21,574 nucleotides of DNA from CAWJHE01 sp964614855 (lineage in GTDB: Bacteria; Chloroflexota; Anaerolineae; Anaerolineales; UBA4823): positions 1 to 21,574 of the forward strand of contig CAZTMX010000031.1 in NCBI GenBank assembly GCA_964614855.1. The letters are read 5' to 3'. Below the pieces are notes generated by a model. That model did not search any database, was not told the origin of the DNA, and worked only from the letters and a program-made list of their open reading frames with translations. This document shows, piece after piece, positions 14,405-21,574 of this stretch (within the stretch, counting starts at the first letter, position 1; the number at the start of each line of letters is the position of its first letter). The translations under genes were made by a program, and so were the position numbers.

Positions 14405-15580
14405 ATTGATTTCCTTCCATTAGCACAAGCAATCCAAGATGACCTGGTCCGCTGGCGGCGCGATTTTCACCGTAACCCGGAACTGGGGTTTGAAGAGTTT
14501 CGCACTGCCGGGATTGTGGCAGACCATCTGCGCAACCTGGGCATCGAAGCACGCACCGGCCTGGGTAAAACCGGTGTTGTTGGCGTGGTAAAAGGCAAAC
14601 CGGGCGGCAAGACGTTGATGATGCGTTTTGATATGGATGCCCTGCCAATCCAGGAAGAAAACACCACCGATTACTGCTCACAGGTGCCTGGAAAATTTCA
14701 CGGCTGCGGGCACGATGGTCACACTGCAATCGGTATGGGCGTTGCCAGCGTGTTAGCCAAGGTACGGGATGCTTTTTGCGGCACAGTGCTGCTGGTTTTC
14801 CAGCCTGCTGAAGAAAAAGGCGCCGGCGCAAAAGCCATGATTGACGACGGCGCGATTGATGACCCTCGCCCTGATTTTGCCCTGGGTTTGCACCTGCATT
14901 CCATCACCCCTTCCGGTCATTTCCAGATCGGCGATGGTCCGGTACTTTCCGCCGCAGACAGCTTCAAAGCCACCATCACCGGCAAAGGCGGGCACGGCGC
15001 TGAACCGCAAGACACAATCGATGCCACAGTCATCGCCGCGTATATCGTTACCCAGCTGCAGACTATCGTCAGCCGCTCCGTTCACCCGCTGGATATGGCG
15101 GTTGTCAGCGTCGGCAGTTTGCATGCAGGCCAGACCCATAACGTCATTGCAGAAAAAGCCGAGATGCAGGGCAGTATCCGCACCTATCAGGAAGAAACCC
15201 GCCACAAAGTCCATAAGCTGGTACATAACATTATCGAAGGCACTGCAGCAGTAATGGGCGGCAAAGGCGAGGTAACTATCACCGGGTTGCTGCCGCCAAC
15301 CGTCAACGACACAGCTGTTACTGGGCGTATGCGCGAGCTGGCCGCAAAGCTGGTGGGTTGGGATCGCGTGATCCTGGAGCAGCACGACACCCCATCGGAT
15401 GACGCAGCCTATTTCCTGCAGGCTGCACCAGGGTGTTATGTTGGCCTGGGAGCCGCGCGTTGTGAGAATGATTACCCGCATCACAACCCAAAATTTGGTT
15501 GGGATGAATCGGTTATGCCGCTGGGCGTTGCCCTGATGTGCATGGCTGTTCTCGAGTTTCTCCCCTGCACCGGAGAATAA
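14402..15580 (+). CDS. M20 family metal-dependent amidohydrolase (aminoacylase / hippurate hydrolase type)
   Basis: A 392-residue cytoplasmic hydrolase that should split N-acyl or peptide amide bonds using two metal ions. Visible motifs: HRNPELGFEE near 23-32, RFDMDALP (75-82), GCGHDGHTA with Cys102 and His104, QPAEEKG with catalytic Glu137 and metal Glu138, LGLHLH with His164, and DYPHHNPKFG near the end with the last metal His. Cys102 as bridging ligand marks the aminoacylase/hippurate hydrolase (M20D) subfamily and argues against carboxypeptidase G2. The small lid domain (~180-300) begins with GKGGHGAEPQ. Translation begins at TTG with a good ribosome binding site. It is the first gene after the divergent promoter region; 123 bases separate it from the binding-protein gene, which also has its own promoter. 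Confidence 0.88.
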   Translation: MIDFLPLAQAIQDDLVRWRRDFHRNPELGFEEFRTAGIVADHLRNLGIEARTGLGKTGVVGVVKGKPGGKTLMMRFDMDALPIQEENTTDYCSQVPGKFHGCGHDGHTAIGMGVASVLAKVRDAFCGTVLLVFQPAEEKGAGAKAMIDDGAIDDPRPDFALGLHLHSITPSGHFQIGDGPVLSAADSFKATITGKGGHGAEPQDTIDATVIAAYIVTQLQTIVSRSVHPLDMAVVSVGSLHAGQTHNVIAEKAEMQGSIRTYQEETRHKVHKLVHNIIEGTAAVMGGKGEVTITGLLPPTVNDTAVTGRMRELAAKLVGWDRVILEQHDTPSDDAAYFLQAAPGCYVGLGAARCENDYPHHNPKFGWDESVMPLGVALMCMAVLEFLPCTGE

Positions 15581-15644
15581 ACCAGATTTCGGGTATCGAA
15601 AAATATTCAACAGAAAAGAGGTGGTTCACCGGAAAAATTCAGTC

Positions 15645-15673
15645 TTGACATGAACATTTACAGTCGGTACATT
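15645..15673 (+). promoter_or_regulatory. near-consensus promoter of the peptide-binding lipoprotein gene
   Basis: TTGACA (15645-15650), 17 bases, TACATT (15668-15673). The predicted start near 15680 leaves about 24 bases of leader, including GGAGG (15694-15698), before ATG 15704. This also rules out the in-frame ATG at 15650, which would lie inside the promoter. Confidence 0.65.
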
Positions 15674-15703
15674 AACACAAATAGATTATTTATGGAGGAA
15701 CAA

Positions 15704-17416
15704 ATGAAGAAAGTAAACTTGAGACTGGCTTTGACCAGCCTGGTCCTGATCGCCCTGTTAGCTGCCTGCGCCCCGCAGCCCACTGCCGCACCCGCAGCAC
15801 CCGAAGCTCCCGCTGCCGAGGCACCTGCAGCTGAAGCGCCTGCTCCTGCAGCTACCGAAGCTCCCAAAGAGGAGCCAATGGTAACCGAAGCCCCGGTGGA
15901 AGTTGCCACAGAGGCCCCAGTGGTTGAAGAGCCGAAAGGTCCTTCCACCCTGCGCATCGCCGTCAATACCGATATCGACACCTTTGACCCTCACGGCAAC
16001 AACACCATCGCCGTGGCAGCAGTTGTCGACTTCATGGCTGAGACCCTGGTCAAAGTGACCGCTGCCGGCGAAACGATCCCCCACCTGGCAAAAAGCTGGA
16101 CCATTTCTGAAGATGGGCTTAAATACAGCTTTGAGCTGCAGGAAGGCGTCACCTTCCACGACGGCACTCCCTTCAACGCCGAAGCAGTGGCTTACAATGT
16201 CAAACGCTCGTTAGACCCCAATGCCGACCTGGGCAACCGCTCTCCCTATAACGCCATCGTGGATGTCGAGGTAGTGGACGACACACATGTCAATTTCATC
16301 CTGTCACAACCCTCCGGTCCACTGCTGGGCGCCATGGCCAACACCAACTTTGCCATGATCTCGCCTGAGTTCATCAAAGAAGGCAGCGACAATTACGTCA
16401 ATGTCGGTAACCAGAACGGCCTGGTCGCTACTGGTCCTTTCATGTTCAAAGAATTTGTCCCAGGCGACCACGTGACTGTGGTTAAGAACCCGAACTACTG
16501 GGGTGAGATGCCCTACTATGATGAAGTGTACTTTCAGATCGTCCCCGACCCCGCCACCCGCGAAAGCCTGGTGCTCTCGGGTGATGTCGATTTGACCATC
16601 AACCCGCCCATCTCCGATATCCCCATGCTGCAGTCCAACCCGGCTGTCAATGTTGTCCTCGACCAGGGCAACCGGTTCATTTACTTTGGTTTCAACCAGA
16701 GCAATGAATACCTTAAGATTAAGGAAGTCCGCCAGGCATTAAACTACGCTGTTGACAAAGAAGCCATCGTTGAAAAGGTCATGCTCGGCGCAGCCAAACC
16801 CCTGGTTTCTCCCATGCCTGAAATGTTCTTTGGCTGGTGCGAGACCGGTATGTACGAGTACAACCCTGAGAAAGCCAAGGAATTGTTGGCTGCTGCTGGT
16901 GTACCTGAGAATTGGGGTGAAACCCTGCAATTCCTGGTGCCGAGCGGACGTTACCTGAACGACTACCAGGTCGGCGAAGCTGTTGCCGGATACCTGGCGG
17001 ATGTAGGCGTCAATGTCACCATCGAAACCATGGACTGGCCGACTTATATCGCCACCTCGCTCAACAGCCCAGATACCAAGCTGGAAGACCGGCCTGATAT
17101 GTACATGATGGGTTGGGGCGGCGGCTACTTCCACGGCTCGCATACCATGATCATCTTTGAAACCGGCAGTTACTTCAACGGCTATGGTTATGCCAATCCG
17201 GAACTGGACGCACTTTCGGCCCAGGCTGCAGCAGAGCCTGATATGGCAAAATCAGCCGAGCTTTACTGCCAGGCCAACCAGATGATCTGGGATGATGCAC
17301 CCATTCTCTTCCTGCACAACCAGTCGTTCATCATCCTGCATTCCGCATCCATCACCAATGTCTCCGGTCATCCCAGCGAGAAATTCCAGGCGATCTACGC
17401 CAGACCCGTTGAGTAG
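15704..17416 (+). CDS. peptide ABC transporter substrate-binding lipoprotein (SBP family 5)
   Basis: A 570-residue extracytoplasmic binding protein, DppA/OppA class. The signal peptide MKKVNLRLALTSL runs into LLAAC with lipidated Cys22. A long Ala/Pro/Glu linker (~23-80) then lifts the domain from the membrane, as is common in Chloroflexota. The mature fold opens with TLRIAVNTDIDTFDPHG, followed by HLAKSWTISEDGLKYSFEL and VTFHDGTPFNAEAV, the signature region of the family. It would bind oligopeptides or dipeptides and hand them to the two permeases downstream. ATG 15704 has GGAGG 5 bases upstream. The gene has its own strong promoter and is followed by a 14-bp hairpin before the permease genes, so it is probably made in excess over them. 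Confidence 0.92.
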   Translation: MKKVNLRLALTSLVLIALLAACAPQPTAAPAAPEAPAAEAPAAEAPAPAATEAPKEEPMVTEAPVEVATEAPVVEEPKGPSTLRIAVNTDIDTFDPHGNNTIAVAAVVDFMAETLVKVTAAGETIPHLAKSWTISEDGLKYSFELQEGVTFHDGTPFNAEAVAYNVKRSLDPNADLGNRSPYNAIVDVEVVDDTHVNFILSQPSGPLLGAMANTNFAMISPEFIKEGSDNYVNVGNQNGLVATGPFMFKEFVPGDHVTVVKNPNYWGEMPYYDEVYFQIVPDPATRESLVLSGDVDLTINPPISDIPMLQSNPAVNVVLDQGNRFIYFGFNQSNEYLKIKEVRQALNYAVDKEAIVEKVMLGAAKPLVSPMPEMFFGWCETGMYEYNPEKAKELLAAAGVPENWGETLQFLVPSGRYLNDYQVGEAVAGYLADVGVNVTIETMDWPTYIATSLNSPDTKLEDRPDMYMMGWGGGYFHGSHTMIIFETGSYFNGYGYANPELDALSAQAAAEPDMAKSAELYCQANQMIWDDAPILFLHNQSFIILHSASITNVSGHPSEKFQAIYARPVE

Positions 17417-17436
17417 ACCAACACAATAGCATGACC

Positions 17437-17468
17437 TAAGGAAGTGAGGGGTCTCCCTCACTTCCTTA
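17437..17468 (+). terminator. 14-bp hairpin between binding protein and permease genes
   Basis: TAAGGAAGTGAGGG (17437-17450), loop GTCT and CCCTCACTTCCTTA (17455-17468) are perfectly complementary. No T-run follows. Stems in this place of ABC operons usually cause partial termination or protect the upstream message, raising binding-protein levels relative to the permeases. Confidence 0.7.
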
Positions 17469-17502
17469 TCAAATTTCGTAACCGAATTGAGTTAATGCGC
17501 CC

Positions 17503-18426
17503 ATGATCAAATATATCATCCGCAGGTTATTCGCCTCAGCAGGAACACTGTTTATCATGTCCATCGTGATTTTCCTGCTTTTGAGGGTTCTTCCCGGAGA
17601 CCCAGCCCGCCTATTTGCCGGCGACCTGGCTACTGAGAAGGAAGTGCAGGCTTTACGCGAACGACTAAACCTGGATAAACCCATCTATGTTCAATACGGC
17701 TACTTTCTAAGCGATTTGAGCCGCGGCGATCTTGGGGATTCGATGCGTACCAAAGAGCCAGTATTGGATGAGATCATGGCACGCTTCCCAAACACTCTGA
17801 AATTAGCAGTCATCAGCATCATCCTGGCCAGCGTTTTTGGGGTGATTGGCGGGGTGATTGCTGCCGTCAACCATAATAAGCCAGTAGACATGCTGATTTC
17901 CATCAGTTCTCTTTTTGGCGTCGCCATGCCGGTCTATGCGCTGGCGCTGCTCTTGATGCTTATCTTTGCGGTAAACCTGAAATGGCTGCCAGCGGCCGGA
18001 AACCAATATCCAATCAAGAGCGCCATCCTGCCTTCCATCACGCTGGCTATGTTTTCCATTGCACTCATCACACGCATTACGCGCGCTTCGGTATTGGAAA
18101 TCCTGGCACAAGAATACGTTGTCGTCGCCCGCTCAAAAGGATTACGAGAACGCATGATCTTGTTCTCTCACGCCTTGCCGAACGCCCTGATCCCCGTCAT
18201 TACCGTGATTGGTTTGCAGTTCGGTTCGCTCCTGGGTGGGGCAATCCTTACCGAAACGATCTTTGCCTGGCCTGGGCTGGGCCGCCTGCTGACAGAATCG
18301 ATGTTTTCACGAGATTATCCCATGGTACAGGGGTTGGTTTTGATCTTCTCTGCCATGTTTATCCTGGTTAACCTGATTGTCGACATCCTGTATGCCTATG
18401 TCGACCCGAGAATTCATTATGAGTGA
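17503..18426 (+). CDS. peptide ABC transporter permease, DppB type
   Basis: A 307-residue inner-membrane permease. It starts with the family's typical MIKYIIRRL plus a hydrophobic helix and LRVLPGDPA at about residues 27-35, and has six membrane segments. The ATPase-contact EAA loop reads EYVVVARSKGLRERMILFSH, followed by ALPNALIPV. It ends in the usual VDPRI. It should form a heterodimeric channel with the next gene product for peptide uptake. There is no good Shine-Dalgarno before ATG 17503. The gene follows the hairpin by 34 bases and overlaps the next gene by 8 bases. Confidence 0.9.
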   Translation: MIKYIIRRLFASAGTLFIMSIVIFLLLRVLPGDPARLFAGDLATEKEVQALRERLNLDKPIYVQYGYFLSDLSRGDLGDSMRTKEPVLDEIMARFPNTLKLAVISIILASVFGVIGGVIAAVNHNKPVDMLISISSLFGVAMPVYALALLLMLIFAVNLKWLPAAGNQYPIKSAILPSITLAMFSIALITRITRASVLEILAQEYVVVARSKGLRERMILFSHALPNALIPVITVIGLQFGSLLGGAILTETIFAWPGLGRLLTESMFSRDYPMVQGLVLIFSAMFILVNLIVDILYAYVDPRIHYE

Positions 18427-19300
18427 TCAAGGAATTACCTTCCGCGAAGTCAAACCGGCCAGTCCAACCGCTATGATTTGGAAGCGATACCGCCGCAATA
18501 TCCCTGCCACGATTGGTTTATTTTTGTTAATCAGCATGATTCTTGCCAGCCTGGCAGCGCCTTTACTTACCAGCTACGACCCGCAAAAGCAAAGCTTGAA
18601 GGATTCGTTGGAGTACCCCAGCAGAGAACACCTCTTGGGCACAGATTATCTCGGGCGAGATTTACTGACACGCCTGCTCTACGGCGGGCGTATTTCATTG
18701 ATGATCGGCTTCCTGGCGGTTGGCCTGGGTTTGGCATTCGGTGTCACTTTAGGCGCTATTTCCGGTTTTTTTGGCGGGTGGTTTGACCTGATCATCCAGC
18801 GAATTGCAGATATCCTGCTGTCCTTCCCCAGTTTCTTGTTGGCCTTGACCCTGGTCGCCATGCTGGGTGTGGGTTTGCGAAACGTTGTGATTTCAGTGGG
18901 TATCCTGGCCATCCCCTCCTTCATCCGCCTGGTACGCGGCAGCGTGCTCAGCCTGAAAGAAATGCAATTTGTCGAAGCCTCGCGTTGTTCCGGGGCAAAA
19001 GAATTACATATCCTCTTCCGCCATGTACTGCCCAATTCGATGGCGCCGGTCATCATCAATGCATCGCTCAACCTGGGTTATGCTATCAGTACTGCTGCCG
19101 GTTTAGGCTTTTTAGGGCTGGGTGTGCCGCCGAATGTACCCGAGTGGGGCATGATGCTGGGGCAGGCGAAGAACTATATCTTCAGCCATCCCTATATGGT
19201 GATTTATTCTGGCATCACCATTTTTGTGGCGATTATTTCGGTCAACTTGATCGGAGACGGTTTGCGGGACGCACTGGATCCGCGCATGCGCGGGTATTAA
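18419..19300 (+). CDS. peptide ABC transporter permease, DppC type
   Basis: A 293-residue permease, partner of the DppB-like protein. It has an N-terminal polar stretch, a first helix (IGLFLLISMILASLAAPLL), the family signature HLLGTDYLGRDLLTRLLYGG, and an EAA loop EASRCSGAKELHILFRHVLP followed by GLGFLGLGV and PEWGMML. It ends DALDPRMRGY. ATG 18419 lies inside the end of the preceding gene (8-base overlap, ATGAGTGA), a clear coupling signal; a longer frame beginning at 18377 would overlap the DppB gene further and is not needed. No ATPase gene follows within the window, although this permease pair needs one or two. Confidence 0.9.
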   Translation: MSDQGITFREVKPASPTAMIWKRYRRNIPATIGLFLLISMILASLAAPLLTSYDPQKQSLKDSLEYPSREHLLGTDYLGRDLLTRLLYGGRISLMIGFLAVGLGLAFGVTLGAISGFFGGWFDLIIQRIADILLSFPSFLLALTLVAMLGVGLRNVVISVGILAIPSFIRLVRGSVLSLKEMQFVEASRCSGAKELHILFRHVLPNSMAPVIINASLNLGYAISTAAGLGFLGLGVPPNVPEWGMMLGQAKNYIFSHPYMVIYSGITIFVAIISVNLIGDGLRDALDPRMRGY

Positions 19301-19395
19301 TCCAGTTTAGAACGTTCCCAAGGGGGATTTCCCCGGCAAGGCGATATTTGATAAAGGCTCACAGGTAAAGACTTTGGAAGCAGGAGCAGAACCCC

Positions 19396-20412
19396 ATGCG
19401 TTTTAGTGTAGGCTTGCCAACCGGTATGGAAGGGTTGATGTATCCTGTTCCATTTGCCGGGGTAGAGGATATTCTGCAAATTGCCCGCCAAGCCGAAACC
19501 CTGGGATACGACGGCGTGTGGGGAAACGACCACCTGACCACACAGCACTATGTACGCCGAGAATTTTCTACCCCACCTAATTATTGGGAAGTTCTGATCA
19601 CCCTGGCTGCAGTGGCAGTGAATACAAAGCGGCTCCGGATCGCTACCGGTGTGCTGGTGCCAGCCTTGCGCCAGGATATCGTCGTGCTGGCAAAACAACT
19701 GGCAGCGCTGGACCATATCAGCGGGGGCAGGGTAGATCTGGGGATGGGCGTCGGCGCTTACCGCGAAGAATTTGAAGCTTTGCACCCGCAAAGGGATATC
19801 CATCGCGGCAAGGCGTTGGAGGAAGCCATCCAGGCTTTGCAAATTCTTTTCAGCCAAAGACAGGCCAGTTGGGAAGGCACATTTTACCACTTCCAGGATG
19901 TCGAGATGTACCCCAAACCATTGCAGGATCCAATCCCACTGTACGTGGGTGGGAACAATGTGAACGCCTTACGCCGGGCGGCGCAATTTGGTCAGGGCTG
20001 GCTTGGCGCTGGGATGCCAGTGGAGCAATTTTCCAGTGCTATCCAAACGCTGAACATATTCCTGGAGCAAGCCGGACGACAGCCTGGGTGCCTGGATATC
20101 GCCCCGCAGTTTTCCGTCTGCCTCGGAGATACGGCTGAAAAAGCCCTGGATACTTTTCGACGCAGCCAGATGTACAGCCACCTGGTTTCGTTGAGTAAAA
20201 CTACTCTCAAAGACCAGGTGACCGACGGTTTCAAATTCGAAGATATCGACCTGATCGGCTCCAGCCAGCAGATCATTGAGCGGATTGGCGGGTTACAGGA
20301 CACCGGCGTTACCCACATGGCGGGGTTGTTATTTACCGCCAGGAATGTAGAAGAGTATCTTGAGCAAATGCAGCAATTTGCTGAAGAAGTGATCCCACAT
20401 TTTTCATCATAA
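19396..20412 (+). CDS. luciferase-like (LLM) flavin- or F420-dependent oxidoreductase
   Basis: A 338-residue TIM-barrel protein of the bacterial luciferase-like superfamily. It starts MRFSVGLPTG. The segment AETLGYDGVWGNDH (~33-46) is the typical early strand and loop, and RLRIATGVLVPALRQDIVVLAKQLAALDHISGGRVDLGMGVG is the hallmark central region (shown here in outline: ATGVL, then LAALDHISGGR, then GMGVG). The segment YVGGNN marks a later cofactor loop. Members use FMNH2 with oxygen or F420 for hydride transfer; the cofactor cannot be decided here. ATG 19396 has AGGAG (19382-19386) 9 bases upstream. It lies 95 bases after the permease gene and 16 before the next gene, so it is in the same transcription unit, and may act on a substrate the transporter brings in. 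Confidence 0.85.
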   Translation: MRFSVGLPTGMEGLMYPVPFAGVEDILQIARQAETLGYDGVWGNDHLTTQHYVRREFSTPPNYWEVLITLAAVAVNTKRLRIATGVLVPALRQDIVVLAKQLAALDHISGGRVDLGMGVGAYREEFEALHPQRDIHRGKALEEAIQALQILFSQRQASWEGTFYHFQDVEMYPKPLQDPIPLYVGGNNVNALRRAAQFGQGWLGAGMPVEQFSSAIQTLNIFLEQAGRQPGCLDIAPQFSVCLGDTAEKALDTFRRSQMYSHLVSLSKTTLKDQVTDGFKFEDIDLIGSSQQIIERIGGLQDTGVTHMAGLLFTARNVEEYLEQMQQFAEEVIPHFSS

Positions 20413-20428
20413 TATTTTTGGAGAAAGC

Positions 20429-21421
20429 ATGGATAAAAACATCAAAATTGCCAACAGCATAATGGACCTGATCGGAGAAATCCCCCTGGTGCGGCTAAAC
20501 CGCCTGGCGGTGAATGAAGGTGCAGAAATCCTGGTAAAACCAGAATTTCTCAACCCCAGCGGCAGCATCAAGGACCGTATCGCCAAGATGATGATTGAAG
20601 ACGCTGAACGATCGGGGGCGCTAAAGCCGGGTATGACCATCGTGGAAGCTACCACCGGAAACACCGGCACCGCCCTGGCATTTGTGGCTGCGGTGAAGGG
20701 CTATCCTTTCCGGGCATATACACCCACCATGGTCGCCAACAAGTCCCGCATGTCGATTATGCTGGCCTTCGGCGCGGAAACCGAATCCGTGGACATTGAA
20801 AGCTACAACAAGAAAATGGGCGTTGAAAGCGGCGCCGATTCATCCGTACACGGCGGGCATGTGGAATTGCTGCCGCGCCAGATTTGCCTGGACCTGGAGA
20901 AGGACAATCGGGAAGAAATCTGGTGGGCAAGGCAGTTTTCCAATGCCTACAACTTCGGCGCTCATCGGGAATGGACGGCACGTGAAATCCTGGAGCAAAC
21001 GGACGGCAAACTGGATGCCTTCGTTGCTTCCGTTGGCACCGGCGGTACTCTGCTGGGTGTGGCCCAGGCTTTGAAAAAGCACAACCCTGATATTCTGATC
21101 ATCGGCGCCGAGCCGGCAGGCAAAGCCATGATGGGCGCGCCGGAAGAATATCCTGTCATTGCCGGTATTTCTGATGGGATCATCCCCATGATCTTCGAAA
21201 GCGGTTTTGTGGATCGCGTCATTTCCATCTCCGATAAGGATGCCATTGAGATGGCGCACCAACTGGCTGAGGAAGAGGGCATGTTCTGCGGTATCTCCAG
21301 CGGCGCCAACCTGCTCGCCAGCCAGGAAATTGCCCGGGAATTGGGGTCAGGGAAACTCGTGGTCACTGTATTGCCAGACAGCCGCGACCGCTACCTGGAA
21401 GTTGAGAAATACACAACCTAA
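20429..21421 (+). CDS. cysteine-synthase-family PLP enzyme with extra insertion
   Basis: A 330-residue fold-type II PLP enzyme. Lys48 in NPSGSIKDR forms the Schiff base, TTGNTG (75-80) is the substrate loop, GTGGT (203-207) holds the PLP phosphate and SSGAN (290-294) faces the pyridine ring; the end LPDS..RYL is typical of CysK/CBS. Between the GAE turn (115-117) and QFSNAYN (169-175) the chain is roughly 19 residues longer than in E. coli CysK. The usual GMKGAI substrate segment is replaced by one with HGGHVELLP, so the substrate may differ from O-acetylserine plus sulfide. Cystathionine synthase-like, beta-replacing or deaminating roles are possible. GGAG (20420-20423) precedes ATG 20429 by 5 bases. 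It sits between an LLM oxidoreductase and an M24 peptidase with no cysE nearby. Confidence 0.8.
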   Translation: MDKNIKIANSIMDLIGEIPLVRLNRLAVNEGAEILVKPEFLNPSGSIKDRIAKMMIEDAERSGALKPGMTIVEATTGNTGTALAFVAAVKGYPFRAYTPTMVANKSRMSIMLAFGAETESVDIESYNKKMGVESGADSSVHGGHVELLPRQICLDLEKDNREEIWWARQFSNAYNFGAHREWTAREILEQTDGKLDAFVASVGTGGTLLGVAQALKKHNPDILIIGAEPAGKAMMGAPEEYPVIAGISDGIIPMIFESGFVDRVISISDKDAIEMAHQLAEEEGMFCGISSGANLLASQEIARELGSGKLVVTVLPDSRDRYLEVEKYTT

Positions 21422-21466
21422 GTCAGGTTTTCACACTAACCGACCTATTCACAATGAGGAGCGTAT

Positions 21467-21574
21467 ATGCAGAAGAAAAAGAATGACCTGGTGAACGTCC
21501 CACGTTTACAGAGAATTATGGACGAGCAAGGGTTGGATGCGCTGGTTGCAACCACCATGAATAATGTGTACTAC
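21467..21574 (+). CDS. M24 family Xaa-Pro peptidase, N-terminal part only
   Basis: The first 36 codons of a gene that runs out of the window. The reading VPRLQRIMDEQGLDALVAT followed by NNVYY is the opening of the creatinase/prolidase N-terminal domain that precedes the pita-bread catalytic domain of Xaa-Pro aminopeptidases and dipeptidases. ATG 21467 has GAGGAG (21456-21461) 5 bases upstream. It lies 45 bases after the PLP-enzyme gene, so it is likely in the same operon and would release amino acids from proline-containing peptides. The catalytic half cannot be checked here. Confidence 0.75.
   Translation, partial: MQKKKNDLVNVPRLQRIMDEQGLDALVATTMNNVYY

Noticed and set aside
14753..15610. 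285-codon open frame on the minus strand opposite the M20 gene
   Set aside because: The plus-strand frame has full M20 motifs; the opposite frame is rich in Cys, His and Asp with no domain and is a shadow.
15650..15703. Upstream ATG for the peptide-binding lipoprotein
   Set aside because: It falls inside the TTGACA/TACATT promoter and would bury the signal peptide; ATG 15704 has GGAGG.

Overview
The window reads as a chromosomal segment of a free-living bacterium of moderate GC content, most likely a member of Chloroflexota close to Anaerolineae. This is an inference from gene style: a long secreted LVIVD-repeat protein ending in a YLP-type tail, lipoproteins with low-complexity Pro/Thr/Ala linkers behind the lipobox, an IMPase-type histidinol phosphatase, and two proteins (PPOX-fold and luciferase-like) from families that often use F420 or flavin. 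There is no rRNA, tRNA, CRISPR array, insertion sequence or phage gene that I can support. Genes are tightly packed on both strands.

Left part (1-9660): a polytopic membrane protein (69-1433, +) faces a secreted 14-unit LVIVD beta-propeller protein (1451-3355, -). A phytoene-desaturase-family FAD enzyme follows (3539-5056, +). Next, on the minus strand, is a compact operon read from a near-consensus promoter at 8120-8092: a DEDDh exonuclease, a small membrane protein, and a large protein with a Vps62-like domain, a coiled coil and four C-terminal membrane segments. A lipoprotein of unknown role (8137-9639, -) closes this part.

Middle part (9660-14125): an IMPase-type histidinol phosphatase and a PPOX-fold protein are translationally coupled (ATGA). 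After a 333-base intergenic region with a strong hairpin, two operator-like inverted repeats and a promoter comes a ParA-type ATPase without ParB. Its 3' end overlaps a PAS-domain protein of unknown function. This ParA/PAS pair with its palindromic control region is the best candidate for an undescribed system. A dipeptide-epimerase-like enolase-superfamily enzyme lies on the opposite strand.

Right part (14127-21574): a divergent promoter region with palindromes leads into a peptide-use cluster on the plus strand: an M20 amidohydrolase (TTG start), an oligopeptide-binding lipoprotein with its own promoter, two peptide ABC permeases, a luciferase-like oxidoreductase, a cysteine-synthase-fold PLP enzyme with an unusual insertion, and the first 36 codons of an M24 Xaa-Pro peptidase. 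Together with the divergent epimerase this looks like uptake and hydrolysis of short or modified peptides followed by amino-acid conversion. The transporter ATPases are not in the window.
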